Shown: one piece after another, positions 7,433 to 17,024 of the stretch
Numbering within the stretch: position 1 is the first letter of the stretch
Layout of the letters: each line of letters begins with the position of its first letter
NCBI GenBank assembly: GCA_965200035.1
Contig: OZ241334.1
Coordinates: 2,852,001 to 2,916,000, forward strand
Length of the DNA stretch: 64,000 bases
Direction of reading: 5' to 3'
DNA from: UBA1952 sp965200035
Lineage (GTDB): Bacteria > Bacteroidota > Bacteroidia > Chitinophagales > Chitinophagaceae
Program-made: the position numbers and the translations under genes
Notes under the pieces: model-generated
Database searches by the model: none
The model's input: only the letters and a program-made list of their open reading frames with translations
Told to the model about the DNA's origin: nothing

Positions 7433-10400
7433 TTATTGTGGAATCTGTTGAAGCATGCCAATGAAGTTCAGAGACTGAATGGTCGCATTGAACGGGAACC
7501 GCTGGACCTGTATCTGTACATAACCCGGATCACTCGCAAAGCCGTTGTAACGAGAGCGGCTGTCCATGTTCACATCACCCGGGAAGTAGCCATAGGCGCC
7601 GATGAAGTTGAGTGCATGGGTTGGGTTGGACGGGAAAGACGATACTTCGATTTGGGTAACACCAGGATCAGAGGCGAAGCCGTTATAGCGAACGCGGATG
7701 TCCTGAGAACAGTTGCCGAACCAAAGTGCGCGCTTACCATTTACAGTTGATTGCTCAAGGCCATCATAACTGTAACCATCGGCATCCGGCTGATTCCAGG
7801 TATTGGCTGCAGACAGGGTGGTGAAATCAACAGACCCATCTGTCAGATTAATCGGAGCCAGCGGAGCAGCAGTCATAGCACCCAGGTGATTACGGTGGCG
7901 TACAGCTACGTAGTAGTTGTCAACCGGTGTTTTCGGGAACTTAATGCAGCTGCCGCCATCCACGTCAATGAAGTCGCCATCACGTTGTATTAGCACCGAA
8001 CGGGTAGATATTACCTGAGCAGGATTGGTTTTGCTGCGCAGTTCTACAAATACCCAGTCAACGATGTTGTCATTGCTGTTTGCCTGGTTGGCAAACATCT
8101 GGGTCGGGTTCGTGATGTTGTAAAGCTCAGTAGAAAGACCATCCAGCACGCTTGTGAAGTAAGTAGAGTAAGCGGCGGTTACATACGGGTTGCTGGTCGG
8201 GATGTAGTTGAGGCCGGTATAAGGGCTCACGCGCAGGTCATCGCGCATGATAGCGTTGCTGTCATTGCCGATCATCGCACCTTGCAGAAGCGCCTTCAGG
8301 CTGAAGCAGATACTGTTCACTGGCACATTCACCGTAGCACTGCCCGGGCTTTCCTTGCCTGCATTGTCTGTAGTCTTAAATGTGAATACCGGAATGCTGC
8401 TGCCATCTACCGGATCGATAGTGATTGGCAGTGTTGGATTGCCTGATGCATTCACCGGAATCGTAACACCCGTTGTTGTATTGAACGCTACACAGTTGGT
8501 GCACGTTACCGTAGATGCAGGTGGATAATAAGTGGTAGTGCCTACTGTAAAGCTGGTCACATTCGGGAAGTCAGTGATCCGGATAGTTACTGTGTTGCCA
8601 TCCGGGTCATTGCCCCTGAAGCTGGTAGCCGGTACAGGTAAAGTAGCGGTACCACCTGGGTTACCCTGTGTAGCTACATTTGTGCCTACGGGATTAGGCA
8701 ATTGCTCCAGGCCGAAGTTTTGGGCAGTTACCGGATTAGTACCTGTATTGAGGTTAATGATACCGAGTCCGGTAGTCTGGGCCGCAGTATTGCTGCTGTT
8801 CACATTCTGGCCGGTAGCTATCCAATTGGCAGGCACCACCGTTGCAGGCATTGCATTGCCCGGTACGCCGGCTACCGTAGACAGCTGTATTTTCAATCCA
8901 TTGGTAACCTGAGGTGCCTTGTCCAAAGTATAAGCACCTGTAGCGCTGACCTGCACGCTTTGCATTACAAGCCCGTCGGTACCGATCAGGTTAGCATACA
9001 GGTTAGCGCCTGCTGCATTAGCCGTAGCTGATGAGGTATTGTTGCCGCTCACATACTTTTCTGTACCGTCGATGTTTTTATTACCGTTAGCGTCATCCCA
9101 TGCATTGCCGGATACGGTTACAACGCCGAAGGGCATTTTGACCTGGGCGGCAGTGCTTTGCTGGCTGGCAGAGTCGATATGGCTGTAGGTGAAGATCACC
9201 GTCACATTGCCGTCTGCAGGATCTACCGTCAGCTTCGAGGGATCGTAGTTAGAGATCTGCTGGTTCAGGGTCACCGCACCGTTATTGTAGTACAATACAC
9301 CCTGAGCCGCCGCAGGCAGGGAGGTGATGATGATCTTATTGGTCAGTGATGTTCCGTTGTAGCTGCCATCCTCGAAGTCGGTGCCGGTCAGGGTCGGTAC
9401 AGCTACCTTGATGGAACCGCCGGGGTTGCCCTGCATGGCGGTCGTCTTCGCATCGCTCATTGGTTTCTTCTCGATACCGAAGTTCTGGTTGCTGACAGCA
9501 GTGCCGGCCGTGGTCAGGTTGATCGTGCCATCTACCGCACCCGTCTGGGAAGCCGTATTGCCCGCCGTCATCTCACCGGTGTTGATCCAGTCTGCCGGCA
9601 GGTTGATTGCCGGTGCCGCGCCGGCCTCGGTGCCGCCGTTCTGGGAGAGCAGCAGCTTCAGCCCCGTGGCATCGGTAGGCACATAAGTCAGGTTGTAAGT
9701 GCCGTCTGCGGCCACCTGTACACTCTGGATCACCTTGCCGTTCGCATCCAGCAGGGTCACATAAAGATTGCTGCCGATGGCCACGCTCACTGTGCCGCTG
9801 GCCACATTGGTGCCGCTCACGAACTTCTCGCTGCCGCCCTTGCCCACGTTGCCGTTGGCGTCATCCCATACATTGCCCGCTACCGCGATTACCTTGAAGG
9901 ACATCGAGGCCGTGGCAGGCGCCGCTTCCTTGCCCGCCGCATCTATATGGGCATAGGTAAAGGAAGGCGCCACCGCGCCGTTGGCAGGGTCCATGGTCAG
10001 CAGCGACGGCGTATAGCCGGTGATGATCTGGCCGGCAGTCACCTGCGAGCCCGAGTAGTAGAGCACACCCAGCGCCGGGTCGGGCAGGGTCTTGATGATC
10101 ACCTTGCTGCCCGTATTGTAAGTACCGTCCTCGCCGTCCGTGCCGTTCAGGGTCGGAACCTGCACGCGGTTGCTGCCGCCGGGGTTGCTCTGCACGGCTG
10201 CGGTCACGTTATTGCTCACCGGCCTGCGCTCGATGGCGAAGTCCTGGGCGCTGATCGTTGTAGTGCCTGTATTTAAGTTGATATAGCTCAGTCCGGCGGT
10301 CTGTGCAGCCGTATTGCTGCCATCCACCGACTGGCCGATGTAGAGCCAGCTGCCCGGTACCGCAGAAGCGGGGGCAGGGCTGTTGACGGTACCTGCATTG

Positions 10401-13003
10401 GCAGAAAGCTGCAGCTTCAGGCCGGAAGTATTATAAGGCGCCTTGTCGAAGGAATAGGTGCCTGTGCCGCTCACCTGGGCAGTCTGGATCACGGTGCCCG
10501 CGCTGTTGATCAGGTTGATGTACAGGTTAGCGCCCGCTCCCACCACGGTCGTTCCGGTAGTGGTATTGTTGCCGCTTACCAGCGGCTCGCCGGCCTGCTT
10601 CGAGAGGTTGCCGTTGGCATCATCCCATACTCTGCCGGTCACCGTGATCACCTTGAAGTCCAGGGCCACCGTTGCCGGTGTCTTGCTCTGCTGTCCGGCC
10701 GCATCCACATGGGTATAGGTGAAGGTCACCGTAGTATTGCCGTCCACGGGATCTACCGTCAGCTTCGAAGGATCGTATCCGTTGATCTGCTGACCGGCCG
10801 TGACCGGTGTGCCACTGTAGTAGAGGATGCTGGTAGCGGCATCGGGCAAAGTCTTAATAACGATTGTATCGCCCAGTGAAGTGCCGTTGTAGGCGCCGTC
10901 CTCAGGGTCCGTACCTGTGAGGGCAGGTACCTGTACTTTGATGTTGCCACCGGGATTGCCCTGGGTAACAGCCGGTACAGAATTGCTGACCGGGCGCTGC
11001 TGGATGCCGAAGTTGGCATCGGTCACCGCCGCATTGCTGACGGCCAGGGGAAGCCTGCCGTCCACCGTGCCGTCATTGCCGTTGACGGTGGATACGCCCA
11101 GCTGCTCGCCGGTATTGAGCCAGTCGCCGTTTGTATTGGTAGGCAGCGCCGGTGCAGGGATCGTGGTGCTGCCTATTGTGCCCTGGGTGGTGCTCAGCAC
11201 CACATAGTACGTGCCGTTGGGCACATTGGGAATGGTATAAGTACCGTTGGCAGTGCTTACCGCGCCCACGCCAGCTACCTTTTCCAGCACGTGCACCACA
11301 CCGTCGTTATCGGTATAGGTATCTTTTGAGATGATGTTGGCATAGAGGCCGCCCGGGATCGCCAGGTTGCTGGTCCTGTTCACCTTGCCGTCCTTCAGGC
11401 CATTGGCATCGTGATAGACGTTGCCGTTTACCGGGAAGCAGCCGAAGGTGATCTGGGCGGCAGAGGATTTCTGCTGCAGCGACCATCCCCAGGTATTGAT
11501 CACCCGCACATTGCCGAAGTCGTTGTACTGGACGCCGTCCGCATCGTTGCCGTTCACGGCAGGGGCGGGAATGGACATCGCAGCATTGCCGTTGCCGTTC
11601 CAGGCGTGGGCCGGCGATACCTGACCCTTGATGCTGTTGTTGATGCCGGCACCGGTATAGTTGTCCTGATTCTGATCTGCAGAATTATAGACATTGGTCA
11701 CAAAGAGGTCGTTCCAGTAAAGGGGGGTGGTGGTGGAATAGAGCGGTGCGATGCTGGTCACGTTGAAACCGTTCTTGTTGAGCTCGGCGTCATACATGGG
11801 AATATTGAAGCGGCCGCGCTCGTAGATGGCGCTGATCTTCATCACCGCCGTATTGGCCACCGTATTGCCCAGCCCGTCTTTTCCGTCCCAGGCGATGGTG
11901 TTCTGCCCGGCATCCACATTAAAGGCTTCCAGGATACGGTCGGCCGTGCCTTCCTGATAGTCGGTAACCCCGTTGAGGTCGAGCAGGATGCGTGCATCGC
12001 CGTCGGCCGGCATATTGAAATTGATGTGCAGGTCGGTGCCGCAGCCGGTGACCGGCGGGTTGGAAAGGGTCGGTGTAACGGTGATCGGCTTTACCGGATA
12101 GATGTTATTGTCCGGGCTGTTGAGGAACAGGCGGTATCCGTCGGGTATCTGCGGCGAGTTCGAAGAGGTGACCGACCGGCGGTCGGTCTCGAAATCACCG
12201 GCCGTGCCGGTCTTCTTGACGCCCCAGAAGTTGACGGCCATATCGTAGGCGATGGGCCGGAAGACATCGTTGAAGCCGAGCCTGACGATCGTCTGGTCCT
12301 CGGAATAGGAATAGAGCGACGGCGACGAGTTGGCGGCAGCCGTAACCTGCAGCGATGAGTTGACCGCTACAAACCCCCACTTGCGGCAGAATACACGGCC
12401 GGGAATGGAGGTAAAGGTGCTGCCGTTGTTTCTGGCAACGGTCAGGTCAAAGAAAGGCGCCGTGGACCATACGCTGGAGGATGCCTGGGTGGTGCCGCCG
12501 TTGTTGCTGCGGTAGAACTCGAGGGAATATTCACCCGTGCCGTAGGCATCGCCGAAATCGCTGATGCGGAAAGAGATGGGGTCGTAGCCGGTACCGGTGA
12601 CGCCGTCCACGCCGTTGGGTCCGTTGAAAGCCTGGTTGTAGTTCTGGATATAGCCCTGTCCGGAGGTGGGAAGGGCGCCCGTACCGACCAGCACATTGCT
12701 GGCATTGTAGAGGCGGTAATACATGGTCACATCAGCGGGGTTGCTGCCCGATCCTACGTACTCCTTCCAGCGGAAGCCGCAGAAGACGTACTCATCGGTG
12801 GAGCTGATGTAGAAGCGCAGGCGGTTGGCTTCGGGGGCGCCCCAGAAAGAGCCCGAGTTGCGCTCGGGGATCAGGGTCAGTGCCGTGATCTTGTTGGATG
12901 CCGGGGACAGCTGATGCGTGCCCTCCCCCATGACCTGCCCGGCGCTCAGAACGCCCAGCAGCAATAAAACACCGGAACCGGCGACTCTCAATATGCTTCT
13001 CAT
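7433..13003 (-). CDS. Giant repeat-containing surface protein, 1,856 aa
   Basis: A signal peptide (about 1-26) precedes a roughly 500-residue unique N-terminal region. At least four repeated modules of about 230 residues follow, each starting with a variant of V(W/Y)(D/H)DANGN and containing SGLKLQLS, GTDxEDGxYN, VLYYSG/N and FTYxHIDAAG blocks; a divergent unit comes last. The final 87 residues hold two tandem copies of RYNGFASDPG...LNFIG around GDVNMD, resembling the Ca-binding DxNxDG hemagglutinin-type C-terminus seen in Bacteroidota surface proteins but without a canonical T9SS type A tail. By eye, the 5' two thirds of the gene are much more GC-rich than the 3' third. Likely a stalk-like adhesin; function not proven. 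Confidence 0.8.
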   Translation of the reverse strand: MRSILRVAGSGVLLLLGVLSAGQVMGEGTHQLSPASNKITALTLIPERNSGSFWGAPEANRLRFYISSTDEYVFCGFRWKEYVGSGSNPADVTMYYRLYNASNVLVGTGALPTSGQGYIQNYNQAFNGPNGVDGVTGTGYDPISFRISDFGDAYGTGEYSLEFYRSNNGGTTQASSSVWSTAPFFDLTVARNNGSTFTSIPGRVFCRKWGFVAVNSSLQVTAAANSSPSLYSYSEDQTIVRLGFNDVFRPIAYDMAVNFWGVKKTGTAGDFETDRRSVTSSNSPQIPDGYRLFLNSPDNNIYPVKPITVTPTLSNPPVTGCGTDLHINFNMPADGDARILLDLNGVTDYQEGTADRILEAFNVDAGQNTIAWDGKDGLGNTVANTAVMKISAIYERGRFNIPMYDAELNKNGFNVTSIAPLYSTTTPLYWNDLFVTNVYNSADQNQDNYTGAGINNSIKGQVSPAHAWNGNGNAAMSIPAPAVNGNDADGVQYNDFGNVRVINTWGWSLQQKSSAAQITFGCFPVNGNVYHDANGLKDGKVNRTSNLAIPGGLYANIISKDTYTDNDGVVHVLEKVAGVGAVSTANGTYTIPNVPNGTYYVVLSTTQGTIGSTTIPAPALPTNTNGDWLNTGEQLGVSTVNGNDGTVDGRLPLAVSNAAVTDANFGIQQRPVSNSVPAVTQGNPGGNIKVQVPALTGTDPEDGAYNGTSLGDTIVIKTLPDAATSILYYSGTPVTAGQQINGYDPSKLTVDPVDGNTTVTFTYTHVDAAGQQSKTPATVALDFKVITVTGRVWDDANGNLSKQAGEPLVSGNNTTTGTTVVGAGANLYINLINSAGTVIQTAQVSGTGTYSFDKAPYNTSGLKLQLSANAGTVNSPAPASAVPGSWLYIGQSVDGSNTAAQTAGLSYINLNTGTTTISAQDFAIERRPVSNNVTAAVQSNPGGSNRVQVPTLNGTDGEDGTYNTGSKVIIKTLPDPALGVLYYSGSQVTAGQIITGYTPSLLTMDPANGAVAPSFTYAHIDAAGKEAAPATASMSFKVIAVAGNVWDDANGNVGKGGSEKFVSGTNVASGTVSVAIGSNLYVTLLDANGKVIQSVQVAADGTYNLTYVPTDATGLKLLLSQNGGTEAGAAPAINLPADWINTGEMTAGNTASQTGAVDGTINLTTAGTAVSNQNFGIEKKPMSDAKTTAMQGNPGGSIKVAVPTLTGTDFEDGSYNGTSLTNKIIITSLPAAAQGVLYYNNGAVTLNQQISNYDPSKLTVDPADGNVTVIFTYSHIDSASQQSTAAQVKMPFGVVTVSGNAWDDANGNKNIDGTEKYVSGNNTSSATANAAGANLYANLIGTDGLVMQSVQVSATGAYTLDKAPQVTNGLKIQLSTVAGVPGNAMPATVVPANWIATGQNVNSSNTAAQTTGLGIINLNTGTNPVTAQNFGLEQLPNPVGTNVATQGNPGGTATLPVPATSFRGNDPDGNTVTIRITDFPNVTSFTVGTTTYYPPASTVTCTNCVAFNTTTGVTIPVNASGNPTLPITIDPVDGSSIPVFTFKTTDNAGKESPGSATVNVPVNSICFSLKALLQGAMIGNDSNAIMRDDLRVSPYTGLNYIPTSNPYVTAAYSTYFTSVLDGLSTELYNITNPTQMFANQANSNDNIVDWVFVELRSKTNPAQVISTRSVLIQRDGDFIDVDGGSCIKFPKTPVDNYYVAVRHRNHLGAMTAAPLAPINLTDGSVDFTTLSAANTWNQPDADGYSYDGLEQSTVNGKRALWFGNCSQDIRVRYNGFASDPGVTQIEVSSFPSNPTHALNFIGAYGYFPGDVNMDSRSRYNGFASDPGYVQIQVQRFPFNATIQSLNFIGMLQQIPQ

Positions 13004-13135
13004 AAAAAAAATGGATTGGATTTCATTATGTGTGATTGGTGGGATTGCACAGGTATGCGTGCTTCCTTGAGTAATGTTTTGTGTTTAAGAATATTTATAA
13101 ATTGTTTTATTGATGTGTTCATTTTATTTGGTGAG

Positions 13136-13143
13136 CAAATGTA
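13136..13143 (-). promoter_or_regulatory. Candidate -7 box of the surface-protein operon
   Basis: The minus strand reads TACATTTG, matching TAnnTTTG, 133 nt before the giant gene's ATG. No clear TTG at the -33 position is visible, so support is moderate. A long AT-rich leader would result. Confidence 0.4.
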
Positions 13144-13763
13144 GTTGTCATAATAAAAAATATTTCACTTCGTAATTCTATTTTTTTATAGAATATCTAC
13201 TACTTTTTGAGACCAAAAATCTATTGAAACTATTCTGAATCTTGATGTTTTGGATTTTAAAGTGTTTATTTACAGAAATTAATAATATTTTTTGCGCTTA
13301 ATTAATCTAGGAAAATAAAAATTAAAATTTAGTTGAAGGCATTTTTTAATTAATATTACAAATAATCAAAAAAACAATTAATAATTTATTACTTAAGATG
13401 CGGAATGGGGTAAATGATATTTCTAAAGAATTGTTTGCTAAAAAATGATATATGATACAATTCATTATTAAGGGAAACATAGGAGGCGAAGAGTGAATAA
13501 AGATTGATCTGTGCCTGATGTGCTCACCATTGGCACCTATGGCGTTTGCCCAAAATTTTTACCAGCATGAAACATGTAAAGCATGAATGCAAATGAATAC
13601 ACGGAACAATCTTTACGCTCATGCTTTATAGCGTAGATGAAATTGCTTCTCTTCCAAATGATGGCTTACGGGCAACTGAATCTTATGAGCGGTTCACAAT
13701 GAGTTGGAAACAATAAAACGAAAATGCTTTCTGCGGAACAGTTGAATGAATAGAGCGCAAACA

Positions 13764-13793
13764 AAAAGAGCATGAAATAATTCATGCTCTTTT
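13764..13793 (-). terminator. Terminator of the 48-aa lipoprotein gene
   Basis: AAAAGAGCATGAA (13764-13776) and TTCATGCTCTTTT (13781-13793) form a perfect 13-bp stem with a 4-nt loop, 11 nt past the small gene's stop. On the minus strand it ends in a T run. Confidence 0.85.
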
Positions 13794-13803
13794 CAGTTTC
13801 TGT

Positions 13804-13950
13804 CTATAATCCCCGGTAGCCCGGTGGTGGTTCAGGCATATGCGTTCGCCTGTATTTACGGCCTCCGTAGTTGGTACCGCGATGTACAAAGCATGACGTA
13901 AGCAAGCCTGTCAATACAAGACATACAGCAATCAGCTTTAAAATTTTCAT
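13804..13950 (-). CDS. Small lipoprotein, 48 aa
   Basis: The minus strand from the ATG at 13948-13950 encodes 48 residues. MKILKLIAVCLVLTGLLTSC is a textbook lipoprotein signal with lipobox LTSC (Cys20). A short basic, Gly/Tyr/Arg-rich tail and a proline run (MPEPPPGYRGL) follow. A dedicated 13-bp perfect terminator immediately downstream supports it being a real transcription unit. The family is not recognised; Bacteroidota genomes carry many such mini-lipoproteins of unknown role. Confidence 0.7.
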   Translation of the reverse strand: MKILKLIAVCLVLTGLLTSCFVHRGTNYGGRKYRRTHMPEPPPGYRGL

Positions 13951-14134
13951 GACCTTAAATTACGTAATAAACGCCTCATCATACCAAAACGAAAATAGGG
14001 TTAACAATGCATTAGACTACGCAGGAAAATGAGCAATGTGGTGACGGCAGAGCGTTTATCTTCGCAACAATGCGTGGCGAAATTGTGCACGCGCACGATC
14101 ACTCATACCTTTAGCAAAAGATTTTTTTAAACCA

Positions 14135-14704
14135 ATGCAACCGTCATCCTATTCCTTCCTGCCTTATCCTGATTTAGAAACCGAAAGAATGCGGCTCCGA
14201 CAGCTTACTCATGCCGATGGCCCTGATGTATTTGAAATGCGCTCAGATCCTGATGTCATGCGGTACATACCGCGCCCGATTGCTGTAACGGTGGATGATG
14301 CGGTAAAAGTGATTGACATGATCAATGATGCTATTACAGCCGGCAAAGGCGTCAACTGGGGCATGGAGATGAAAGATACCGGCAAACTCGTAGGCATCAT
14401 CGGTTATGTACATTATACGCCGGAACATTGCCGCGCTGAAGTAGGCTATTCACTTAACCGTGCTTTTCACCGCCAGGGACTGATGCGGGAAGCATTACTG
14501 CGTGTGATCCGTTTTGGATTTGAGGCAATGGAGCTGCATACGATAGAAGCCATTATTGATGCAGAGAATGCAGCATCAGGCGGTCTGTTGAAAGACGTAG
14601 GATTTACACAGGAAGCTTTTTTTCGGGAAGATTTTCTCTATGATGGTGAATTCCGGAACTCAATTCACTTCGGGCTGCTGCATAACGATCCATTACCTGC
14701 CTGA
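14135..14704 (+). CDS. GNAT N-acetyltransferase, RimJ/RimL type
   Basis: 189 residues, one GNAT domain of the RimJ/RimL/SpeG-like subgroup (Acetyltransf_3). The start LETERMRLRQLTHADGPDVFEMRSDPDVMRYIP is the typical opening block. The acetyl-CoA-binding region follows with AEVGYSLNRAFHRQGLMREALL, and the C-terminal block NAASGGLLKDVGFTQEAFFRE is present. It transfers acetyl from acetyl-CoA to an amine, either a protein N-terminus or a small molecule; the substrate cannot be deduced. Single gene, convergent with dapF with only 7 bp between stops. Confidence 0.88.
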   Translation: MQPSSYSFLPYPDLETERMRLRQLTHADGPDVFEMRSDPDVMRYIPRPIAVTVDDAVKVIDMINDAITAGKGVNWGMEMKDTGKLVGIIGYVHYTPEHCRAEVGYSLNRAFHRQGLMREALLRVIRFGFEAMELHTIEAIIDAENAASGGLLKDVGFTQEAFFREDFLYDGEFRNSIHFGLLHNDPLPA

Positions 14705-14711
14705 TCTGCGC

Positions 14712-15494
14712 TCACATAGCTATATCCCCGCTGAACACGGGTGTTGCCGGCCCTGTGAGCCATACTTCCGTAGCGGTATCTGAAGCATTTTTGATGAATG
14801 AGACATTAAGATGGCCACCCGGTGTTTCAATAGCTGTATTAAAATGACCGGTATCTTTTCCTGTGGCTGCAATGGCTGCGGCGGTCACACCTGTGCCACA
14901 GCTCATGGTTTCATCTTCTACGCCCCGCTCGTAAGTGCGTACATAAAGCCGGTTGAGAGCTATGCGCTGCACGAAGTTGACATTGATGCCTGCCGGAGAA
15001 AATCTTGCTTCATTACGGATGGAACGGCCATCCGCAAATACATTGGCGAGCGCGGCATCCTCCACCCATTGAATGAAATGCGGCGAGCCGGTGTCCAGTA
15101 CGGATGAACCGGTATGATGCGTGATAGAAGATACATCCTGCATTTGCAGGCTCACGGTGCCATCTTCATTGATGCCGGCCAGATGTGCGCCATCAATAGC
15201 GATAAACTTTGCTTCGTTTTTTATGATCCCGAGATGACTTGCAAAAGCTACAATGCAACGCCCGCCATTGCCGCACATAGTGCTTTCACCGCCGTCCGCA
15301 TTATAATAGACCATCCTGAAATCCACGTCCGGCGCGGACTCCAGCAACATCAATCCATCTGCCCCGATACCAAAGCGACGATGGCAGAGTGCAGCTATGT
15401 GACTACGTGAGAGCATGGATAATTCGCCTTTACGGTTGTCCATGAGGATGAAGTCATTGCCGGTACCCTGGTATTTATAAAAAGGAATGTTCAT
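14712..15494 (-). CDS. dapF: Diaminopimelate epimerase
   Basis: Converts LL-diaminopimelate to meso-diaminopimelate for lysine and peptidoglycan synthesis. I place the start at 15494 (MNIPFYKYQGTGNDF), giving 260 residues, the usual size. A longer frame from 15545 would overlap the upstream gene's stop. The two catalytic cysteines are seen in ADGGESTMCGNGGR (Cys74) and EDETMSCGTG (Cys199). It begins 4 nt after the stop of the GWxTD-protein gene, so the two are probably co-transcribed. Confidence 0.95.
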   Translation of the reverse strand: MNIPFYKYQGTGNDFILMDNRKGELSMLSRSHIAALCHRRFGIGADGLMLLESAPDVDFRMVYYNADGGESTMCGNGGRCIVAFASHLGIIKNEAKFIAIDGAHLAGINEDGTVSLQMQDVSSITHHTGSSVLDTGSPHFIQWVEDAALANVFADGRSIRNEARFSPAGINVNFVQRIALNRLYVRTYERGVEDETMSCGTGVTAAAIAATGKDTGHFNTAIETPGGHLNVSFIKNASDTATEVWLTGPATPVFSGDIAM

Positions 15495-15498
15495 TGTG

Positions 15499-16977
15499 CT
15501 ACTTGCCATTAAAATACTGGTCTGCACGGGAGTTGCCCATGCCACTCGATTGCCCGTTCACATAGAGCAGATTCATCCAGGCAGGATTAAAGCGCTCACC
15601 GGGAACCGTGCTGTGCAGCAAACGATAATCGCCTGCAGCGCTGCCTGATTGATAGAACAGGAACAACCCTACCTGACTGGTTCTGCCAATGGTATTGTAG
15701 CGCCATATCTCATAGGGCAACGCACCGGATTCATTGGGCACGCGTATGCGCTCATCCGGCTTGCCGTACTTAAGATATACAATGCCGCGCTCTGTCTCAT
15801 AACCCATGGTACCGGCACCATTGAACTCCCGGTTGACCTCACGCACCTTGTCAGAAAACTCTTTCCATGCCTCTTCGGGATGTAGCTTGTTGTATTTGCC
15901 GAAATAGTTATAAATGAAATACCTGGTGTACATCTCATCCGGCCGCCGGAAAAAGTTTTTAATGGTCACTTCTTCTGTAGGATCAGCTTGTGGAAGGATC
16001 ATCAACAGGATGGCACGAAGCTGCATATTATTGAACTTGGCCACAAAAGTATTGGCTAAATTAAAGTAGTTGCTCTTGCCGGCTTCCAGTTCTCTTTTGG
16101 ATGTATCGCTGGCAATGACGGGCGGCGCATCGGGCTTCTTGTTCACGATCTGAAAGAAAGCAGAGGTAGCAGTAAGTCGGTTGCCGGAAGCATCATTCAG
16201 GATTGCATTGAGATAATAGTTGCCGGACATCAGCCTGCCTACCTCAAAGGAATGCAAGGTAGCATGAACCGGTCCATTATCACTGACTGTATCTGTGAAC
16301 TGAATATTGTAATAGGAAATATCCAACGGCCTTTTGGAGATATAAAAATAGCGGGTCGGAAGCTTATCTGTTGTATGGTTATCTGTGTAGAGTTCGGTGT
16401 AAAAATGCAACTGCCTGCGGCCATCTTCCAGAAAGCTGAGTGGAAGCGGTATCTGCTGAAATCCGTTTTTGAGAACAGGGCTCGGAACGGTACTGCTGAA
16501 AAAAGTATCTAGCAATTGTATATTGCTGAATGCAGGCTTGCTAAAGGGCAATACTTTCAGGCTGTCTTTGTAGATATAGGTATCTTTTTGAAAAGCCGTT
16601 TCTCCGAGTGCGAGCTGCAGTTTCCATTTTCCGGGTGGCAATGGGTAGCGGCGGAGATCCATTATTTTATGTTTGGATGCTTCTGCCGGCAGCATAGGGA
16701 GTGTCTGCAGCATAAAACGGTCGCGGGTATAAATGCCGGTATCATTGCTGATAGAGAGCGAGGTCTGTATTTCGGAAAATAGCTCACCGCTTCCCAGTTT
16801 CCGGTAATGGATTGAATTGTTGTCAATCTGCCAGCAGATTTCTATAAAAGCACTGTCGCTGCCATTGCCTTCCGTTCTGTGAAAAACATTATAAGATACC
16901 ACTGCTTCTACCGCGCCGGCATTGCTGCTGAATCCCATCATTAAAATCAGCAGGCAAAGGCTCTGCAATCTGCTCAT
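15499..16977 (-). CDS. GWxTD domain-containing secreted protein
   Basis: 492 residues. A signal peptide (about 1-22) is followed by a long beta-rich region with repeated SSTVPSPVLKNG- and YFYISKRPLDISYY-like strands, and a C-terminal GWxTD-type domain (about 345-460). In that domain the signature reads MGYETERGIVYLKYGKPDERI, with Gly-Tyr replacing Gly-Trp. GWxTD proteins occur in Bacteroidota and Acidobacteriota; their function is unknown. It heads a likely two-gene unit with dapF and is divergent from the WbqC gene across 47 bp. Confidence 0.8.
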   Translation of the reverse strand: MSRLQSLCLLILMMGFSSNAGAVEAVVSYNVFHRTEGNGSDSAFIEICWQIDNNSIHYRKLGSGELFSEIQTSLSISNDTGIYTRDRFMLQTLPMLPAEASKHKIMDLRRYPLPPGKWKLQLALGETAFQKDTYIYKDSLKVLPFSKPAFSNIQLLDTFFSSTVPSPVLKNGFQQIPLPLSFLEDGRRQLHFYTELYTDNHTTDKLPTRYFYISKRPLDISYYNIQFTDTVSDNGPVHATLHSFEVGRLMSGNYYLNAILNDASGNRLTATSAFFQIVNKKPDAPPVIASDTSKRELEAGKSNYFNLANTFVAKFNNMQLRAILLMILPQADPTEEVTIKNFFRRPDEMYTRYFIYNYFGKYNKLHPEEAWKEFSDKVREVNREFNGAGTMGYETERGIVYLKYGKPDERIRVPNESGALPYEIWRYNTIGRTSQVGLFLFYQSGSAAGDYRLLHSTVPGERFNPAWMNLLYVNGQSSGMGNSRADQYFNGK

Positions 16978-17024
16978 TATTTCTCCGTTATTTTCGCAAA
17001 GTAACGAAACTGTTTATTAGCCGA

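Larger units (their letters stand above)
13004..13803. other. AT-rich non-coding stretch upstream of the surface-protein operon
   Basis: About 800 bp with no convincing gene. 13080-13450 is strongly AT-rich with many A/T homopolymer runs and contains the presumed operon promoter. 13510-13740 is more balanced in composition but has only ORFs shorter than 20 codons; it could be a decayed gene. Confidence 0.6.

Noticed and set aside
11411..12358. 315-codon open frame on the plus strand inside the giant surface protein gene
   Set aside because: It lies wholly antisense to a clearly coding, signal-peptide-bearing gene in a GC-rich part where stop codons are rare; its His/Val/Arg-rich translation has no domain.
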